From positions 168,188,726 through 168,252,725 of the forward strand of contig NC_088780.1 of the NCBI RefSeq assembly GCF_958450345.1: DNA of 64,000 nt. The letters run 5' to 3'. Each line of letters begins with the position of its first letter. Positions within the stretch are counted from its first letter, which is position 1. The notes under the pieces are model-generated. The model had not been told where the DNA came from, ran no database searches, and was given only the letters and a program-made list of their open reading frames with translations. Shown piece after piece: positions 11,244 to 24,289 of the stretch. Made by a program: the position numbers and the translations under genes. The DNA is from Calliphora vicina (taxonomy: Eukaryota > Arthropoda > Insecta > Diptera > Calliphoridae).

Positions 11244-11694
11244 GGTATTCACGCGGTCTGCTATTAGTCCTATTGTCATAATGTCCAAATATATCATAAT
11301 AGTTGTTGTTGTGTTTTAAAAAAAAAAATATTATTTTATGACAAGACAATAAACATAGTTAACCCTTTAATGCATATTGTTGCCAATTGTTTATATTCCA
11401 GTTCCACTTAATTTTGGACGGATATAATCTTGATACTAATTCAGAAAAATCAAATGGAGTACGAAAAGTTTCAGTTAACGAAATTCTAAATCAAACTAAA
11501 GCTAAATGAATTATAATAAATTAAAATCAACTAAATATTTGATACTTTATAGACAAATAAAAGTAAAAATCATGCATTTAAGGGTTAAGTTTAGAACTTT
11601 TTTGTTTGAAACACAACAAAAATTTGATTAAACTATCATAATATATTAAGACATTATGACAATATGACCAAATAGTAGACCGTGTGAATAACCC
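11244..11694. mobile_element. TIR element with ~80-bp inverted ends (GGGTATTCAC)
   Basis: The left end GGGGTATTCACGCGGTCTGC and about 80 following bases are mirrored on the right, which ends GTGAATAACCC. No clean target duplication is visible. A piggyBac-type MITE (11363-11584) is inserted in it, so this element is the older one. The superfamily is not determined. Confidence 0.65.
11363..11584. mobile_element. piggyBac-like MITE (CCCTTTAATGCAT), nested
   Basis: The ends CCCTTTAATGCAT and ATGCATTTAAGGG are inverted and sit between TTAA sites (11359-11362 and 11585-11588), the hallmark of piggyBac insertion. It is 222 bp long, non-coding, and nested in the 11244-11694 element. Confidence 0.8.
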
Positions 11695-12599
11695 AAATGT
11701 TTAATTGATAAGACGCTGACCAAATCCAAATAATTTAAAATATAAAAACGTAGATTAAATATAGTATTCTCATTTATTTATTATTTAATCTAATTTATTT
11801 TAAGCTGAAAAACGATGAATAAAGTATGGCCGTTTGCGAACATTTGCAGTAAAGTTCAGTAATATTCTACGTGAGCTTTCGATTTTTATTTACATAAATT
11901 AATTTCTATTTCAAAATTTAATGACCCAGATACATAAATATGTTATAAAATTCATATCAAAATCGAACGCACGTTTTCTCTGCCGAGATCAAATTTTTGT
12001 AATATTTGAGATATTTCATGGAAATATTTGCTAACCAATTTGGATAAAGCTTTTTACATAAATTTATTGGGTCTGTCACATAATTCGTATCTGTGATTTT
12101 ATTTATCACATGCTCGTTTATATACATATGTGATGGATTTTATACAATTGGAGATGCTTTTATGAAAATATAATGTAGTGATGAATTTTCGGTCAGATCA
12201 TTTCTGCAAACTGATAATTTTAATAAAAATTTAACCTATAACGCAATTTGTTTTACTCCTAGTTAAAATTATCACAAATTCTCTTTTAGATTAAATCGAA
12301 AAAAAAAAAAAATATTTTGTCGCTTTTAATTCACCTTCTGTTTTATATATAGTACATTATTAACGCATACTAGCTAATATCACTTAAGTGGTAGCATCTA
12401 TATTATTTATCAACTGATCATCAACAAAGCAGACATTTATTTTGCTGGTGGACGATCAGTATGCACAAGCATGCATATTTATATCACATATAGATTATAG
12501 TATAACGGCATGAGATTTTTATGTAACGCCCAAAAATATACCTAGCTCCCATACAAATGTTCTCCCGAAATATAACCTGTTTAATTTATATATGTATGT

Positions 12600-13964
12600 T
12601 AGAGTGTCCCTTAGAATTAAATTTTTTGAAATGTTGACACGGTACCCGCTAAAAACTTTTGTAATGACCTAAAATACCAGCAAACAAATTTTTAGCTTGT
12701 TATAAGAAGGGCAACCCGTGCAATCCCGACTTTCGATTTAGTTTTGATTTGCATTTACAAGGGGAAAAAATGCTTTTTTTCAGTTTTTTTTTTTAAATTT
12801 TGCTATTAAGTAAATACTTTTGCAGTTTAATTTAAAAGAATCGATTTGGGCCGATTATGATGAAACTTAAGGAAAATGTAACATGAAGTCTAGTATTTAC
12901 AATAACAGTACAAAAATGGAAATTAACCCTTAATATCACTTGGGGTCCATATGACCCTGAACTTTTAAAATCACGAAAAACACAGTCATTTTGACACCAA
13001 GTGATCTTAAGGGTTAATTTCCATTTTTGTACTGTAAATGTAAATACTAAACTTCATTTTATATTTTTCTTAAGTTTCATCAAAATCGGCCAAAAAATAT
13101 ATAATATTTCGCTCTCTCTCCATGAAAAATTCCAAATATTGAAAAATTTGACCTTTGACCGTCAAGATTTAAGGCTTAGCGTTATCCGATTTTAGTTAAA
13201 TATTCAGACTATATTTAAATTGACCTGGACTATACTGAATTCTGAATTGGTTTTACTTAAAAATCATAACAGTAAGGAAATTCGGCTCATTCGTCAAAAT
13301 ATGGCCAAAAAATTTGTTTTTCTCGAAAATCGCAAAATTTAAATCGCAGTTACGGAAAAACTATAGGAGGTATTGACATACTTTTTTCACATTTTTATTC
13401 CCTATTATGTTGTCAATAAATCCCCATGTGATGATAAAAAAATTCTGAAATTTGTTTAACAAAATTTTTAAAAATTTGAAATTGGAGTTTTGAAAAAAAA
13501 AAAAAAAATTAAAAAAATTATTTTTTTTTGGTTATACCTGCGAATAGGTTAACTGTATCCTATGAAGATAAAAACTCATATACAAGTAAATATGGATATA
13601 TTTTAAGTAAGAATAAACTTTTGTTTTAATATTTCTCAAAATATGGCGATTTTTTAATAACTTTAATATTTTTTAACCAATTTTTGTCTTTTATATCTTA
13701 TTGGAACGACAATTTCGTACACATTTCGATTTTTTAAATTTAATTGCAAAAGTAATTATTTAATGGCAAAAATTTAAACAAAAAAAACTGAAAAAATGCA
13801 TTTTTTCCCCTCAAAACTAAATCGGAAGTCGGCACGGGTTGCCCTTCTTAGAACAAGCTAAACATTTTTTTGGTGGTATTTTAGGTCATTACAAAAGTTT
13901 TCAGGTCAACATTTCGGGTACCGTGTCAACATTTCAAAAAATGTAATTCTATGGGACACTCCAG
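12600..13964. mobile_element. Foldback-type element with ~230-bp TIRs
   Basis: About 230 bases at the left end (AGAGTGTCCC...) are mirrored, with small indels, by the last 230 bases (...GGGACACTCC). A TGTATGT heptamer lies on each side (12593-12599 and 13965-13971), so an 8-bp hAT-type duplication with one change is possible. A second, inner palindrome lies at 12849-13092. There is no transposase. hAT is the most likely class but is inferred. Confidence 0.75.
12849..13092. repeat. Internal ~97-bp-arm palindrome with TTAA core
   Basis: The left arm (12849-12945) and the right arm (12995-13092) are inverted copies at roughly 90% identity. The arms cross a TTAA-flanked 87-bp core (12927-13013; ends CCCTTAATATCACTTGG and its near inverse), which looks like a piggyBac MITE. 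Because symmetry continues beyond the TTAA, the palindrome is larger than that MITE. Confidence 0.75.
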
Positions 13965-14345
13965 TGTATGTATCTACACAAATTTCGCTCCAAATAAGTT
14001 TAATATGTACAAATGTCATGTCACATAATTTTATGATGATCGCTCCATAAATAGTCATATGAGGCCCACTTCCGAGAATTCAGCATGAATAAATTTCATA
14101 TAAACATAAATCACATGACCTAATTTCATGGTGATCGGTCCATAATTTGTCATAGCTCTCATAAAGTCCCACTTCTTAAAATCACTTTAACATAAATAAG
14201 TTTCATATAGAAATAAATGAAACTAATTCGGAAGACCCAATTCCGAAAATCACTCACGAATATAAATTATTGAAATTTAAAAAAACATGTTTTTTGCTCA
14301 TTTACTCAGTGTAGGGTATTATATGGTCTGCCTTGACTTGTTTGT

Positions 14346-14934
14346 TTTTCTTAGTGCATCAAAAAATATTTTTCTCTTAAATTGTCTTCAATTTGAATTC
14401 CGAACCAATTTATTACTATAAATCATAATTTTCTTATCAAATATTTTTTTAGGTGTTTATGGCATTAAATTTTCCACATCGAAATGTATTTAAATTTAAA
14501 TGAGAGAGTGTAGATTAATTTTATTTACATATCGATACAAACTTATTCACTCATTCGTTGTATTCTCTTCTCAATTATTATTTATACTCATTATGAAAAT
14601 GTTATAATTATTGTTGAAGTGAACTTATAAATTAAATTATTTGCAAACTATTGATAAGCAAGTGGCAAAATACAATCAACATTAAAATCAATACTTGTAT
14701 TAAGGTGTATTTGCATTGACATGTTAAATTAAAGGCCAGTGATTCTCAAATGGTTTTGAATGCTAATTTATTTAATAAAGTCGATTCGAAATTTTTGGAA
14801 TCACCATTTCAGAATATGGATTCAAATAATTTGCAAATACAAATTTTTAAGACTACATTGTTTTAAATATTTTGAAAAGGTCCACATTGTAACACAATTA
14901 AAACTGTAAAACTGAAAAAATTACCCACTCGAAA
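14346..14934. other. No gene recognised
   Basis: AT-rich sequence with no repeat ends, RNA gene or convincing frame that I can see. Confidence 0.35.
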
Positions 14935-15965
14935 AAGTTAAATATAACGGTATCGCTAATTTCGATTATTTCGGTAACGGTATTTAAGCGGTAAAGGCAG
15001 TTTCTGTTATGTTAATTATCAAATTTACAAAAATTTTAAATAAATTAACATATTTTAAGTTCTGAGGATTTTAAATTACATATCTATAGAATAGCGTTAA
15101 CGGTATTTACGATAATATCGGTAATAGCATTTTAACGGTAACGGTAATTGCAGTTATTTCGGTAACGATAGCTTATTTTAGCTGAAAGGGTATTTTAGCG
15201 GTAGCCAACCTCGAAAATAACAAATTTAATTCATATTTCTTATAAAAAATAAATATTTTGTTACTTGTTTAAACTACTTACAAAGTTTAGAATAAAAATA
15301 AATAAATGAAAAGCTAAATTTTCAAATATATTTTTGAATGATTTTCAAACAATTATTTTGATTCACTCCTATATTAAATACTTTTCAGTTTACTATTAAT
15401 CACTTATTTTTGTGTAAACACTTTGAATTGAAGTGCACAGGCATATTTAAATAATTAATAGTGTAAAAATGCACAAGAAATATTAACAATAAACTTTTAT
15501 GAAATCAATGTTATTGACTTCATTTAACACAATATGTGTCAAAATAAATATCAATATTTGTATATGTATAACTGGGTTCATTTTGTGTTAATATGTATAT
15601 TAATTAAAGTTTTGTAAACTAGTATGGCTACATTTGTATGAAGAAATAACAAAAAGGCAAGTTTTTATAAAGCTGGAAGTATACATTGATACACAAATAC
15701 ATTGGTTCTATTTTTTTGACAGTTGCGTTGAATGCTAGAAAGCGTAAAATGCGTGGTGTGGACCTCCAGCTAAATAAGCAAGGTTAGCAACCGTTACCGC
15801 TAAGATAAAGTTAATTAATTGTTTATATTATCCTTTATTGCAAGGTCGACTACCGTTACTCTTTCAGCTCAACTACCATTACCATTACGCTACCGTTATG
15901 GAAATAACTGCAATTAGCAATTACCGTTACTGGTTTACTCGAAAATACCGTTAACGAAATACACT
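14935..15965. repeat. Inverted-repeat element built of AACGGTA motifs
   Basis: The left arm (about 15105-15230) and the right arm (about 15785-15957) are inverted copies rich in short AACGGTA/TACCGTT motifs. They share the block GGTAATTGCAGTTATTTC and an AGCTGAAAG block. Additional AACGGTA copies extend left to about 14948. Terminal ends and target duplication are not clear. It is probably a degraded TIR element. Confidence 0.55.
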
Positions 15966-17000
15966 CAGGTCTCGTTTTATTCGGATTTTTTTATGCGGAT
16001 TCAAATTTATGCGATTTTTAAATAAAATTATTTTTTGGAATTTTAAAAGTTTTTGAAATGATAGATGCCCTTAACTCTCTAACCGGCAAGGCTGCATTTA
16101 GGCGGGTATGTTAAATGTATGTAATGCTGCTTTATTTGGTTATTTTTTCCCGTTATAACGGTAAATATGTGTAAAGAGACAAACAATTTACTTATTGTGA
16201 TAAACAATAACGTGCACTCGTCTTTTGTTTGTTTTTATTCCAACGTATTTCTTTTTTTTCAAACAATAACCTGGTAAAAATAACCTCGAAATAAAATTGG
16301 CCGGTTAGAGGATTAAGGGCCTTCCCTTTTTACCTTTTTTAAATTAAACCAATTTTGCATCACTGATACAATGTTTTTTACAAAATCAAATTCTTAATAT
16401 AGATTCATATACGGAAAGAGAATTAAAGATACATCGCGGGCTGACTGATCTGTTTTCCGGATATCAAGAGTTGCATAAGCAACTTAAAAATTCATAATCG
16501 CAAAGTTTAATGACAAATTACTTTGCAAGAAAATAAGCAATTGAAGCTGCTAAAAATTCTTCGATTTCGTCCCCTATTCACTAGATTAATTCTAGTGATG
16601 AAAATGATATTTTACCATATGATGACAATATGATTATATCATCTAGTGATGAAAGTGAGATTGAAAGTGTAATTCAAATTAGCATAACCATTACCATGAT
16701 TTATTATCCAATTCGAAAAATCATCCAGCTTTTTAAAATGAAATCTATTAAAATTAAACAAATATCAAATATTGTATTATAAAACTATAAACAATTTTCA
16801 ATTAAATTCTAATAAACCACTTATGATAAATGGAAATGAATTTAAATTAATATCCTTTTATATTTATTCTATAAATTTCCAAAATTTATTTTACCATAAA
16901 CCTAATAATATTCATGTTTGAAAAAGGTGTTTAGATTTCATGCAAACGGAAGCGGATATAATGTTTATTTTAGTGAATCAAACGGAACAATAAACAAACA
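15966..17000. mobile_element. Possible pogo/Tigger-like remnant
   Basis: It starts CAGGTCTCGTTTTATTCGG and continues with a second and third 'TTTATGCGG'-like phrase, which resembles pogo/Tigger ends. A broken frame at about 16400-16690 (+) has an acidic Ser/Asp/Glu-rich end (SSDENDILPYDDN, SSSDESEIES), as in C-termini of CENP-B-like transposases. No matching right TIR was found. A piggyBac MITE lies inside it. Confidence 0.35.
16075..16312. mobile_element. piggyBac-like MITE (CTCTAACCGGC ends)
   Basis: The ends CTCTCTAACCGGC and GCCGGTTAGAGGA are inverted and lie between TTAA sites (16071-16074 and 16313-16316). The 238-bp interior is non-coding. Confidence 0.8.
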
Positions 17001-18960
17001 AAAAACAATATTTCAATTTGCCATAAATTTAAAATGTTTCTTAATAGTGTTTGACTACACCCTACACTACAGTTGAGGAATGTTCAATAGGTTTATACTC
17101 ATGACAATTATATTCCGATCATAGGTGACAATAAAAGTATTACGGTTATACCTGCTAATACCGTTTGATATATTTAACCATTTAAAGATTGTCTTTCCAT
17201 TTATAATTTTTTTTAGTGATTTTTCATGTCCGTCTTTTTATTGAAATATGATTTCCTAAGCTCATAGGTACATATTTTGGTATATGTTTCGAATTCTAGA
17301 TTCTGTACATACATCAAGTGAAAGGTATTTCAAAGGTCTTACCAACTTTATTCTTCAAACAAATTTTCACTTATAATATTTTTTATTTCTTTAAATTGAA
17401 AATTGCATATCAAAGACCTATTAGTCTGTTACCACTTAAACATTTAGTTTAGGGAAAGTGTTTCAGACAGTAATGATAAAAATACACAATAGACCTACAA
17501 ATTATTAAATAAATTTTAAATATTAAGAATTCCTACATTTGCTAAAATTTAGGGTGCAACATAATCGGGTCCTACAGCCCTAATAGTTCCCTTAATTGTT
17601 TGTATACGTTGTGTTGCATGCAGCATTGGAGAAAACATAAATGTTACAAAGTTTACATTTGTAAATATGTGAATGTGTTTTTGAGTCCATATTTATTACT
17701 TACATCCATTTACGCTTTTAACGATTTTTCAGTACAATTTTTCATTTTTATGAATTTTACATTTACACTGACTCTCTCGATTTGTTGCTTAAATGTGAAT
17801 GTGAGAATTTACATCGAATTGTAACTGTTGTTTTATAAATGTATCCATATTGTGGGGACGAATGTGGATATGTAAACGTCAGCAACGTGTGCAAGTGTTT
17901 TTATTCAGAAATGGAAAATTGATAATAGTGTAAAAGGATATTCCTTTTACTACATTATGAATATACATATTTATACCCCGCATCTATTCCTGATGCAACA
18001 ACAAATTGTATCCCCCTAACTTTTAATACACCAACCGATTTTAAATTATTTTCATTATTCGAATTTCATTGTTGAAAAGTTACTGAGAAATCTACCATAA
18101 TTGTACCTGTTATATATTCGAATATACAATATATTTTTGTACAATATTTACATACTTACGATGTTTACTAGTGGCTGTTGATATTCATTTTAATACTTTT
18201 TGTGTATTTTCAGTGTGTTTTTGCGATGTTAATCCTTTTGGAAAATTCATTTTCATATTAAATTATTCAACATATTTTAAATAGTGTATTAATTTCCATT
18301 TGCAACAATATTGTTATTTCACACAAACATAACAACAATGAAGTGTCAAAATATCAACAGGTATGTATGTCTGTAGTATATACAATAAGGTGGACCCTAT
18401 GTTGTATTTGTTCGATTTTCGGTGCTCCCAAGATCTTAAATTGTTCTCCGTCATCCAAAACAAAATACTGAAAATTTTATCGGATAACGTTGAGAAAACA
18501 GTTTTTGTCATGATACAATTATATAAGGTAGAATATTTAGAAATTATGTTCCAAATCATGGTACAATTAATAAAAAGCATACAAATTTCCTTTTTAAAGA
18601 TTTTTGCGATGTTTTCACATTTTTCGCAAAGCAAACATATGGGACTTCTTTTCAAGATCATTTGAATAGATGAAATCACTAAAATATTACTATGTGAAAG
18701 TATCTATTACAACATTTTAAGGGGAAAAATAATAGTTTGAACTGACTAAGTATATTTAATTTTTTAATTTTATTGGTATGTTTTAGTATAAGATGGTGGT
18801 GAAAACTAAGCTCCCAATTAGCATGTAGTATGAAATGAATTTGAGTCTGATTGTTGTTTACCAATTATTTATTTATTGAAACGAATATATATTTTGTATT
18901 TGTTTAGTTGCTGTATACATATATTTACAGAATATATATTGTTTTACTATAAGAGAAAAA
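17001..18960. other. No gene recognised
   Basis: Short open frames on both strands at 18314-18679 overlap each other and resemble nothing known, so I treat them as chance. No repeat termini or RNA genes were seen. Confidence 0.35.
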
Positions 18961-18964
18961 TCTA

Positions 18965-19336
18965 TCACGTACGGAATGTCACGTACGATATTAAATTTTA
19001 TTTATTATTAAATCATCCAAAGATTGTTTTTATGTTAATATGATGGATTGTAAAGGAAAAATATTTGTTTCAGTGTAAGAAATTAAAAGAAAACATAACG
19101 CCTCTCACGATTCGAATATTTTCTCATATTTCTACATGTACCTCAAAATTAGTTCCGTTTTATGTCACGTACGATATACCCTTATTTCGCTCAATATTTT
19201 GGACAATAATATTTCGAAAGAACTTTTTATTATTTTAAAATATAGTCCCTCTGAATGGAACATAAAGACCAAATTATTTTTCAGATACTCTTATTTTTGC
19301 AAAATCTATTCCATTTTATTACAAATGTCACGTACG
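18965..19336 (+). repeat. Four dispersed TCACGTACG motifs
   Basis: The 9-mer TCACGTACG occurs at 18965, 18979, 19165 and 19328, the last three within TGTCACGTACGAT. Four copies of a CpG-containing 9-mer inside 372 bases of AT-rich DNA are unlikely by chance. It may be the subterminal repeats of a TE or a binding-site cluster. Confidence 0.6.
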
Positions 19337-20164
19337 ATGATATGTAATTGCCCATATGTAATTTTGATATCATGTGAAAGCTCTTTGCATTTTGTTTATG
19401 TTTTCAAATATTCGAACATTTGTTATTTATAGTAATTAGCTTAAATTAGTACGTTACGGTTTTTTTTATTTGTTCGGGATGAAAATGAAGGTTTCCAAAA
19501 ATTCGAACTCGATTAAATTTCGAAAAAACGAAAAAAACCGTTTCGATGAAATCATAAAGGGTTTTTCATATATTTAAGTTTGTTTGTCCAATTTTTCATG
19601 ACTCTGACACATAAATCAGGCTGAATTGGACCGATGGGATATGTTGGCTTTGAAGACCACTGTGGTTTGTGGCTTATTCGCATTGACCTAAGACTTAATA
19701 AAATCCCACAAGAAAAAGTCTAATCGCACGTTCTCACTCATGAAAACATTGATGTTAATATAGACTTTTCACAAAATCGTAATGTTGAGGACTAACATTT
19801 TGAGAATAAAAATCGCCAAAATGCCAACAAATCGGTAAATCTGGCAAAAGTTGCATTGATCCACCTCTCCAAACACTTAACTCAGAACAACAATTTAGAA
19901 TGAATTCAACTTTTATAATAGTTGATAACATCCACAGTTTTCTTGGGACCCCCCTAATACACAAGAGTTAAATTTACAAAATTTTGTTTTGTGTCGTCTG
20001 ATTTTACAATAAGTGTACAAATGTTTTCAGTGATTCCTTTTTGTATATTGTATGTTATTCTATATTTAAACCAAAACAAATGAAAACTCGTTATTTAAAC
20101 GTATAATTTACCATTTAAACTAACCCACTGTCAGCTGGCGCACAGTGTTTTTTTGTTTAATAGA
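19337..20164. other. No gene recognised
   Basis: No supported feature; only chance frames such as 19755-19964 on the minus strand. Confidence 0.35.
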
Positions 20165-20166
20165 CC

Positions 20167-20808
20167 TTTTTATACCCTTCACCATGAGTGGCAAGGGTAT
20201 ATATAAGTTTGTCATTCCGTTTGTAATTTCCACATTTTTCATTTGCGACCCCATAAAGTACATATATATATTCTGGATCGTTATAGATAGCGGAATCGAT
20301 ATAGACATGTCCTTCTGTGTATTGAAATCAACTTTCCGAAGCCCCCAAATAACTTACATACACGATTAATACATCAATATCTCCGCAATTCTTCCGGCTC
20401 GGTCGCTATTTAAAATCGAGAAAATCAGTCCACAAATGGCTGAGATATAAGGAAAAAACTAGGACAACCTCGATTTTTTACCTATTTTTGACCTATATCT
20501 GGATTACTAAGTCATTAATATAGACAATATGGATATCTAATGATAGATATTTCAAAGACCTTTGCAACGACGTATATAAGACGTATATATAACGACGTAT
20601 ATAATTTCAAAAAACTTTTTTTAAAAAAAAATTAAAAATAATTTGGAAAAAATTTTTTTTAAAAAATTTTTAAAACATTAAAAAAAAATTTTGATTTCGT
20701 TTAAATAAAAATATTAAAAAAAAAATATTTTTAAGTATAATTTGGTGAAGGGTATATAAGAATCGGCACAGCCGAATATAGCTCTCTTACTCTCTCTTAC
20801 TTGTTTTT
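20167..20808 (-). mobile_element. HINE-A (DINE-1-like) element, near complete
   Basis: It begins TATACCCTTCACCATGAGTG and ends GGTGAAGGGTATATAAGAAT, then the palindrome CGGCACAGCCG and CTTACTTGTTTTT. It has the 'gcgaccccataaagta', 'tagatagcggaatcgatata' and 'catgtcc' phrases also typical of Drosophila DINE-1. The GTCY microsatellite is nearly absent. DINE-1-like elements are non-autonomous Helentron relatives, and that class is inferred from layout. Confidence 0.7.
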
Positions 20809-22257
20809 AAATAGATTTTCTCTAGTACTCATTCGGATGAAATTAATTTTTGGCGATTTTTTTAAAAATGTGAAAACCGAGGTGACCAAATTTGAGGTTC
20901 TATCCACTGGCCCCCATTCCGCCTACCAAAATGAACAACTGTCAATCAACTCGAAAACACTTTAGCTCCAACCTTGTGAAATATAGTTACAATATCTCCA
21001 ATAATTTCCGAGCCCTACTGATTTTGTACACAAAGGATAACCACTTTAAATTAAACACATAATCATTTTGAGAACTTCCCGTTCTTATTTTCTAGAAATG
21101 ATAAATATAAATCTTTTATATTCCACAGGAAGTAACACAATACAAAATAAAATTTACCGTATTTTGGTTTATCCAAATATTTGTTCACTTGTTTCTTTTT
21201 AATTGTTGTTTTTATGACACCAAAAAAAATAAAAAAAATTCACAGCTGTTATTATGGTCTAAATCTGTGTGTGTGGCCAGCTGTAATTTTTCTTATCATA
21301 AAACAGCAACAAACAAACCACAATTAGATTCTTTATTCCTTCCCACCACTCATCCTGGTGTTGATTGCTGTCACAACAGTTACCGACTACGAAATTTATT
21401 TGGTGCGTATGAGCAACATTAATTTCGATTTAGTTTAATTTGAGAGTAAACTTTTTATTTATTCTAAAATTACAAAATAAACAAAAGTAAATGAAACGAA
21501 ATGAAATGAAATAATGCGACATTTATACAAATTTAATGCAAATTATTATTTTATTAAAGGCCATAAAAATAAATTATTGGCCAAGTTTCTTAATCATTAC
21601 GTTTTGTTGCTTTTTTATTTTCGTTATTATTATATGTACTATTATTTTTGGTTTTTTCTGTTTGGTCTGCGTTCTAATTTGGGGTAGTAACTTGTACTTT
21701 TAATGTAAAAATGACTAATTTTAATACACTTCCACAGTTGTGAAATAATGAAACAGTTTCAAAGTAAGCAAGCCAGCAATCTTACCCTAAATACATAACA
21801 TACAGAGCGAGTAGTATTTAGTAGCAAGCTAAGTTGTATCCAAATGTATCTGCTATAAATATTTATTTACCACCAGCCAGCCAGCCAGCTACCAGTGCTA
21901 ATCTGATCTGATCTGATTAAGAGGTTGGTTGCTGTGTAGATTTTGCTGTTGCTGCTTTTTTGTTTTATTTGACGAGTCGCAACTGATTCGTATTAAATTG
22001 CGTTAAACAAATATTTAACCATCATTAATCTGTTTTTATGCGAATGTGAATAAAGAGTATTAAAGTTTGTTGTTTTTGCGCCCAGCTACCACTAACTAAA
22101 TAACTGAGTAATCAAATGAAATTGTTAAACTAACAAAAGTAAAAATGGCTGAAGAAAATCAACAAAAACAATAAATATGGAAAACAAACTAAATAAAATA
22201 ATAATTGCCGAATTTGTTCATAAAAAAATACAAATAAAATACTAAAATATATGCTTG
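20809..22257. other. No gene; small simple repeats only
   Basis: There are short CAGC and TCTGA runs at about 21873-21920 and A/T homopolymers. No supported gene. Confidence 0.35.
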
Positions 22258-22543
22258 TACATTGGGGTGGCCCCGTTTGTATGAGGAAACAAGAAGGGGG
22301 TCCCAACTAAAATAAAAGTTTTGTTTGTTTGATCAAGTTCGCAATCAATGCGCCTTTCCAAAATTGGTACCAAAATTGTATAGGTTTCCTTTGCGAGAAT
22401 TATAAAAAAAAACTTAAAAAAAAACATATAAAAGGATATTTTTATACCCACCTTCAAAAAAGATCCCCCATTTTTATATTGATTTTGTCATTCCATTTGT
22501 AAAATATCGAAATATTGGTCGTAGATCCAAAAAGTGTATATAT

Positions 22544-23989
22544 TAGGGTATTCGAATTATTCGATTTTTCTCTTGTTCGAATAAAACGAATAATTCGAAT
22601 AAGAGATTTTAACTTGTTCGAATAATTCGATCACACGTTTAAAATTAATCGAATTATTCGAATAATTTAAATTTTTTTTAAAAAGTAAAGAATGAAGTTT
22701 TGATGGCGGTTTTTTAATATTTTTTTGTTAAAGAAAAACAAACAATAACGTTAAAGATAAAAATTCAAGTATTGATAATGTTAAAAAACATTCGAAAACA
22801 AAGTCCATCATTAAATTTTCAACAGAAATATTCTGATCAGATTAACTCCCGAACAATCTACAAAGCAATTGTCTAGCAAACCATTTAGTTTCCGTTTTGT
22901 AGCTATGCTTTAAAAAATTTGAGCTAGTTGGACATGATCCTGAATTCAAATACAATATAAACGTATTAAGAACTTTTGTATGTCGTTCATTAATTCGGGT
23001 TTTAAATTGAGTAACTAATTCTTTAGTAAATTAATTATTCACTATTTATAAATTATTTATAACAAATTGTATTACACATCAAGCTCTATCAACGTTGCCA
23101 AATCTTTGGCGAATTACACAATAAAGGTAATCTGTCCAAAGTTTGTTATCATTGTCAGTGAACGTGTCTAATTTGAAGTCAGGCAGTGAGTGCATGATTG
23201 ACGCATTTAAAAATACGCTAAAAGTTTATTACCATGTTAGACAAAGATGTTCAATGATGTTCAAAATCATGTATAAGACGAACTCCATGCTTTTCTTGCA
23301 ACAAAACGTTAGTTTGCAATATTTGTGTATATCATTCGATTTATAAAATATTTTGCAACACTTACGTACGCGGTTAATATAACATCACTTATATAAATAT
23401 ATTTTAAGATCATGGCCTTCATCTATTTCAATGTAATCATTATAAATGTCATCCTCAATATCACTTTCGACGACCGTTTCAAAATCACATTCTCCATCAC
23501 ATTAATCTTAGTTAAAGTTTTGATTATTAATTGCGATTCTTCTAATATTTCGCCAGCTAAATGACAAATATTTTATTCTGTACCTTTCATTTTCATTGCT
23601 TCAAGTTCTAAGTTAAAAATTTTTAAAGATTTGTTTTTAGAATTGTAACTTCTTGCAATAATAATATTTAAATATTTATAGAAGGAGCTATCGAAACACT
23701 CATCTACAGTGATCGAAAGTCCCTTTGTCTTTAGTTATTTGTCGAATTTCAGAAACAATAAAATTTTTCTGAGTCATTATTACATATTTAAATTTGAAAT
23801 TATGAAAAATTTTAAGCAATTTAATAAATTTAAATATATATGAACATTTATTCGTTTTACTCGATTATTCTACATAAAATTGTTCGAATTATTCGTTATT
23901 CGAAAATGTCCATTTTTAAATTGCTCGAATAATTATTCGTAAGAAATTATTCGATTAATCGAATGATCATTAGTCGAATGAATACCCTA
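22544..23989. mobile_element. hAT element (TAGGGTATTC ends), copy 1
   Basis: The ends are TAGGGTATTC and GAATACCCTA, with perfect 8-bp duplication GTATATAT (22536-22543 and 23990-23997). Subterminal regions are full of TCGAATAATTCGA palindromes. It is 1,446 bp and an inverted homologue of 28521-31124. The interior has no intact frame; it may be a decayed transposase, but I could not settle which strand coded. Confidence 0.9.
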
Positions 23990-24289
23990 GTATATATATT
24001 GTGGGTCCTCATAAGATCCTAAAAAGATCTAGCTAAGTCCGTCCGTCTGTCTGTCCGGTGAAAACACGATAGGGCCCAAACGAATGGAGCTACCTAGTTC
24101 GATCCATGATTTCACCTAGCCCTTATACAAATGTCCCCCCGGAATACTGTTTGAATTATGCGGCAAAAATTTAGCACAAATTAGATCTAAGTGCTCTAAA
24201 ATTATACTGTAAATTATGGCGACATTTGTCCCTTGTCCCCATACAAGGTCCCCCTAAGAAATTGACTTGAACATTGTCATCATAATTGT

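Larger units (their letters stand above)
12503..14345. mobile_element. HINE-B copy split by a foldback element
   Basis: The left part (12503-12599) starts at the 'gtaacgcccaaaaata' phrase of HINE-B, and the right part (13965-14345) continues with ACACAAATTTCGCTCCAAAT to the terminal 'ggtattatatggtc' and CTTGACTTGTTT block. The GTCY microsatellite portion is deleted. The two parts join correctly when the inserted element at 12600-13964 is removed. Confidence 0.75.

Noticed and set aside
22800..23400. Possible hAT transposase segments (BED-like on one strand, an 'INSRTIYKAIV' run on the other)
   Set aside because: The two hints lie on opposite strands and cannot belong to one gene, so no transposase was annotated in this element.
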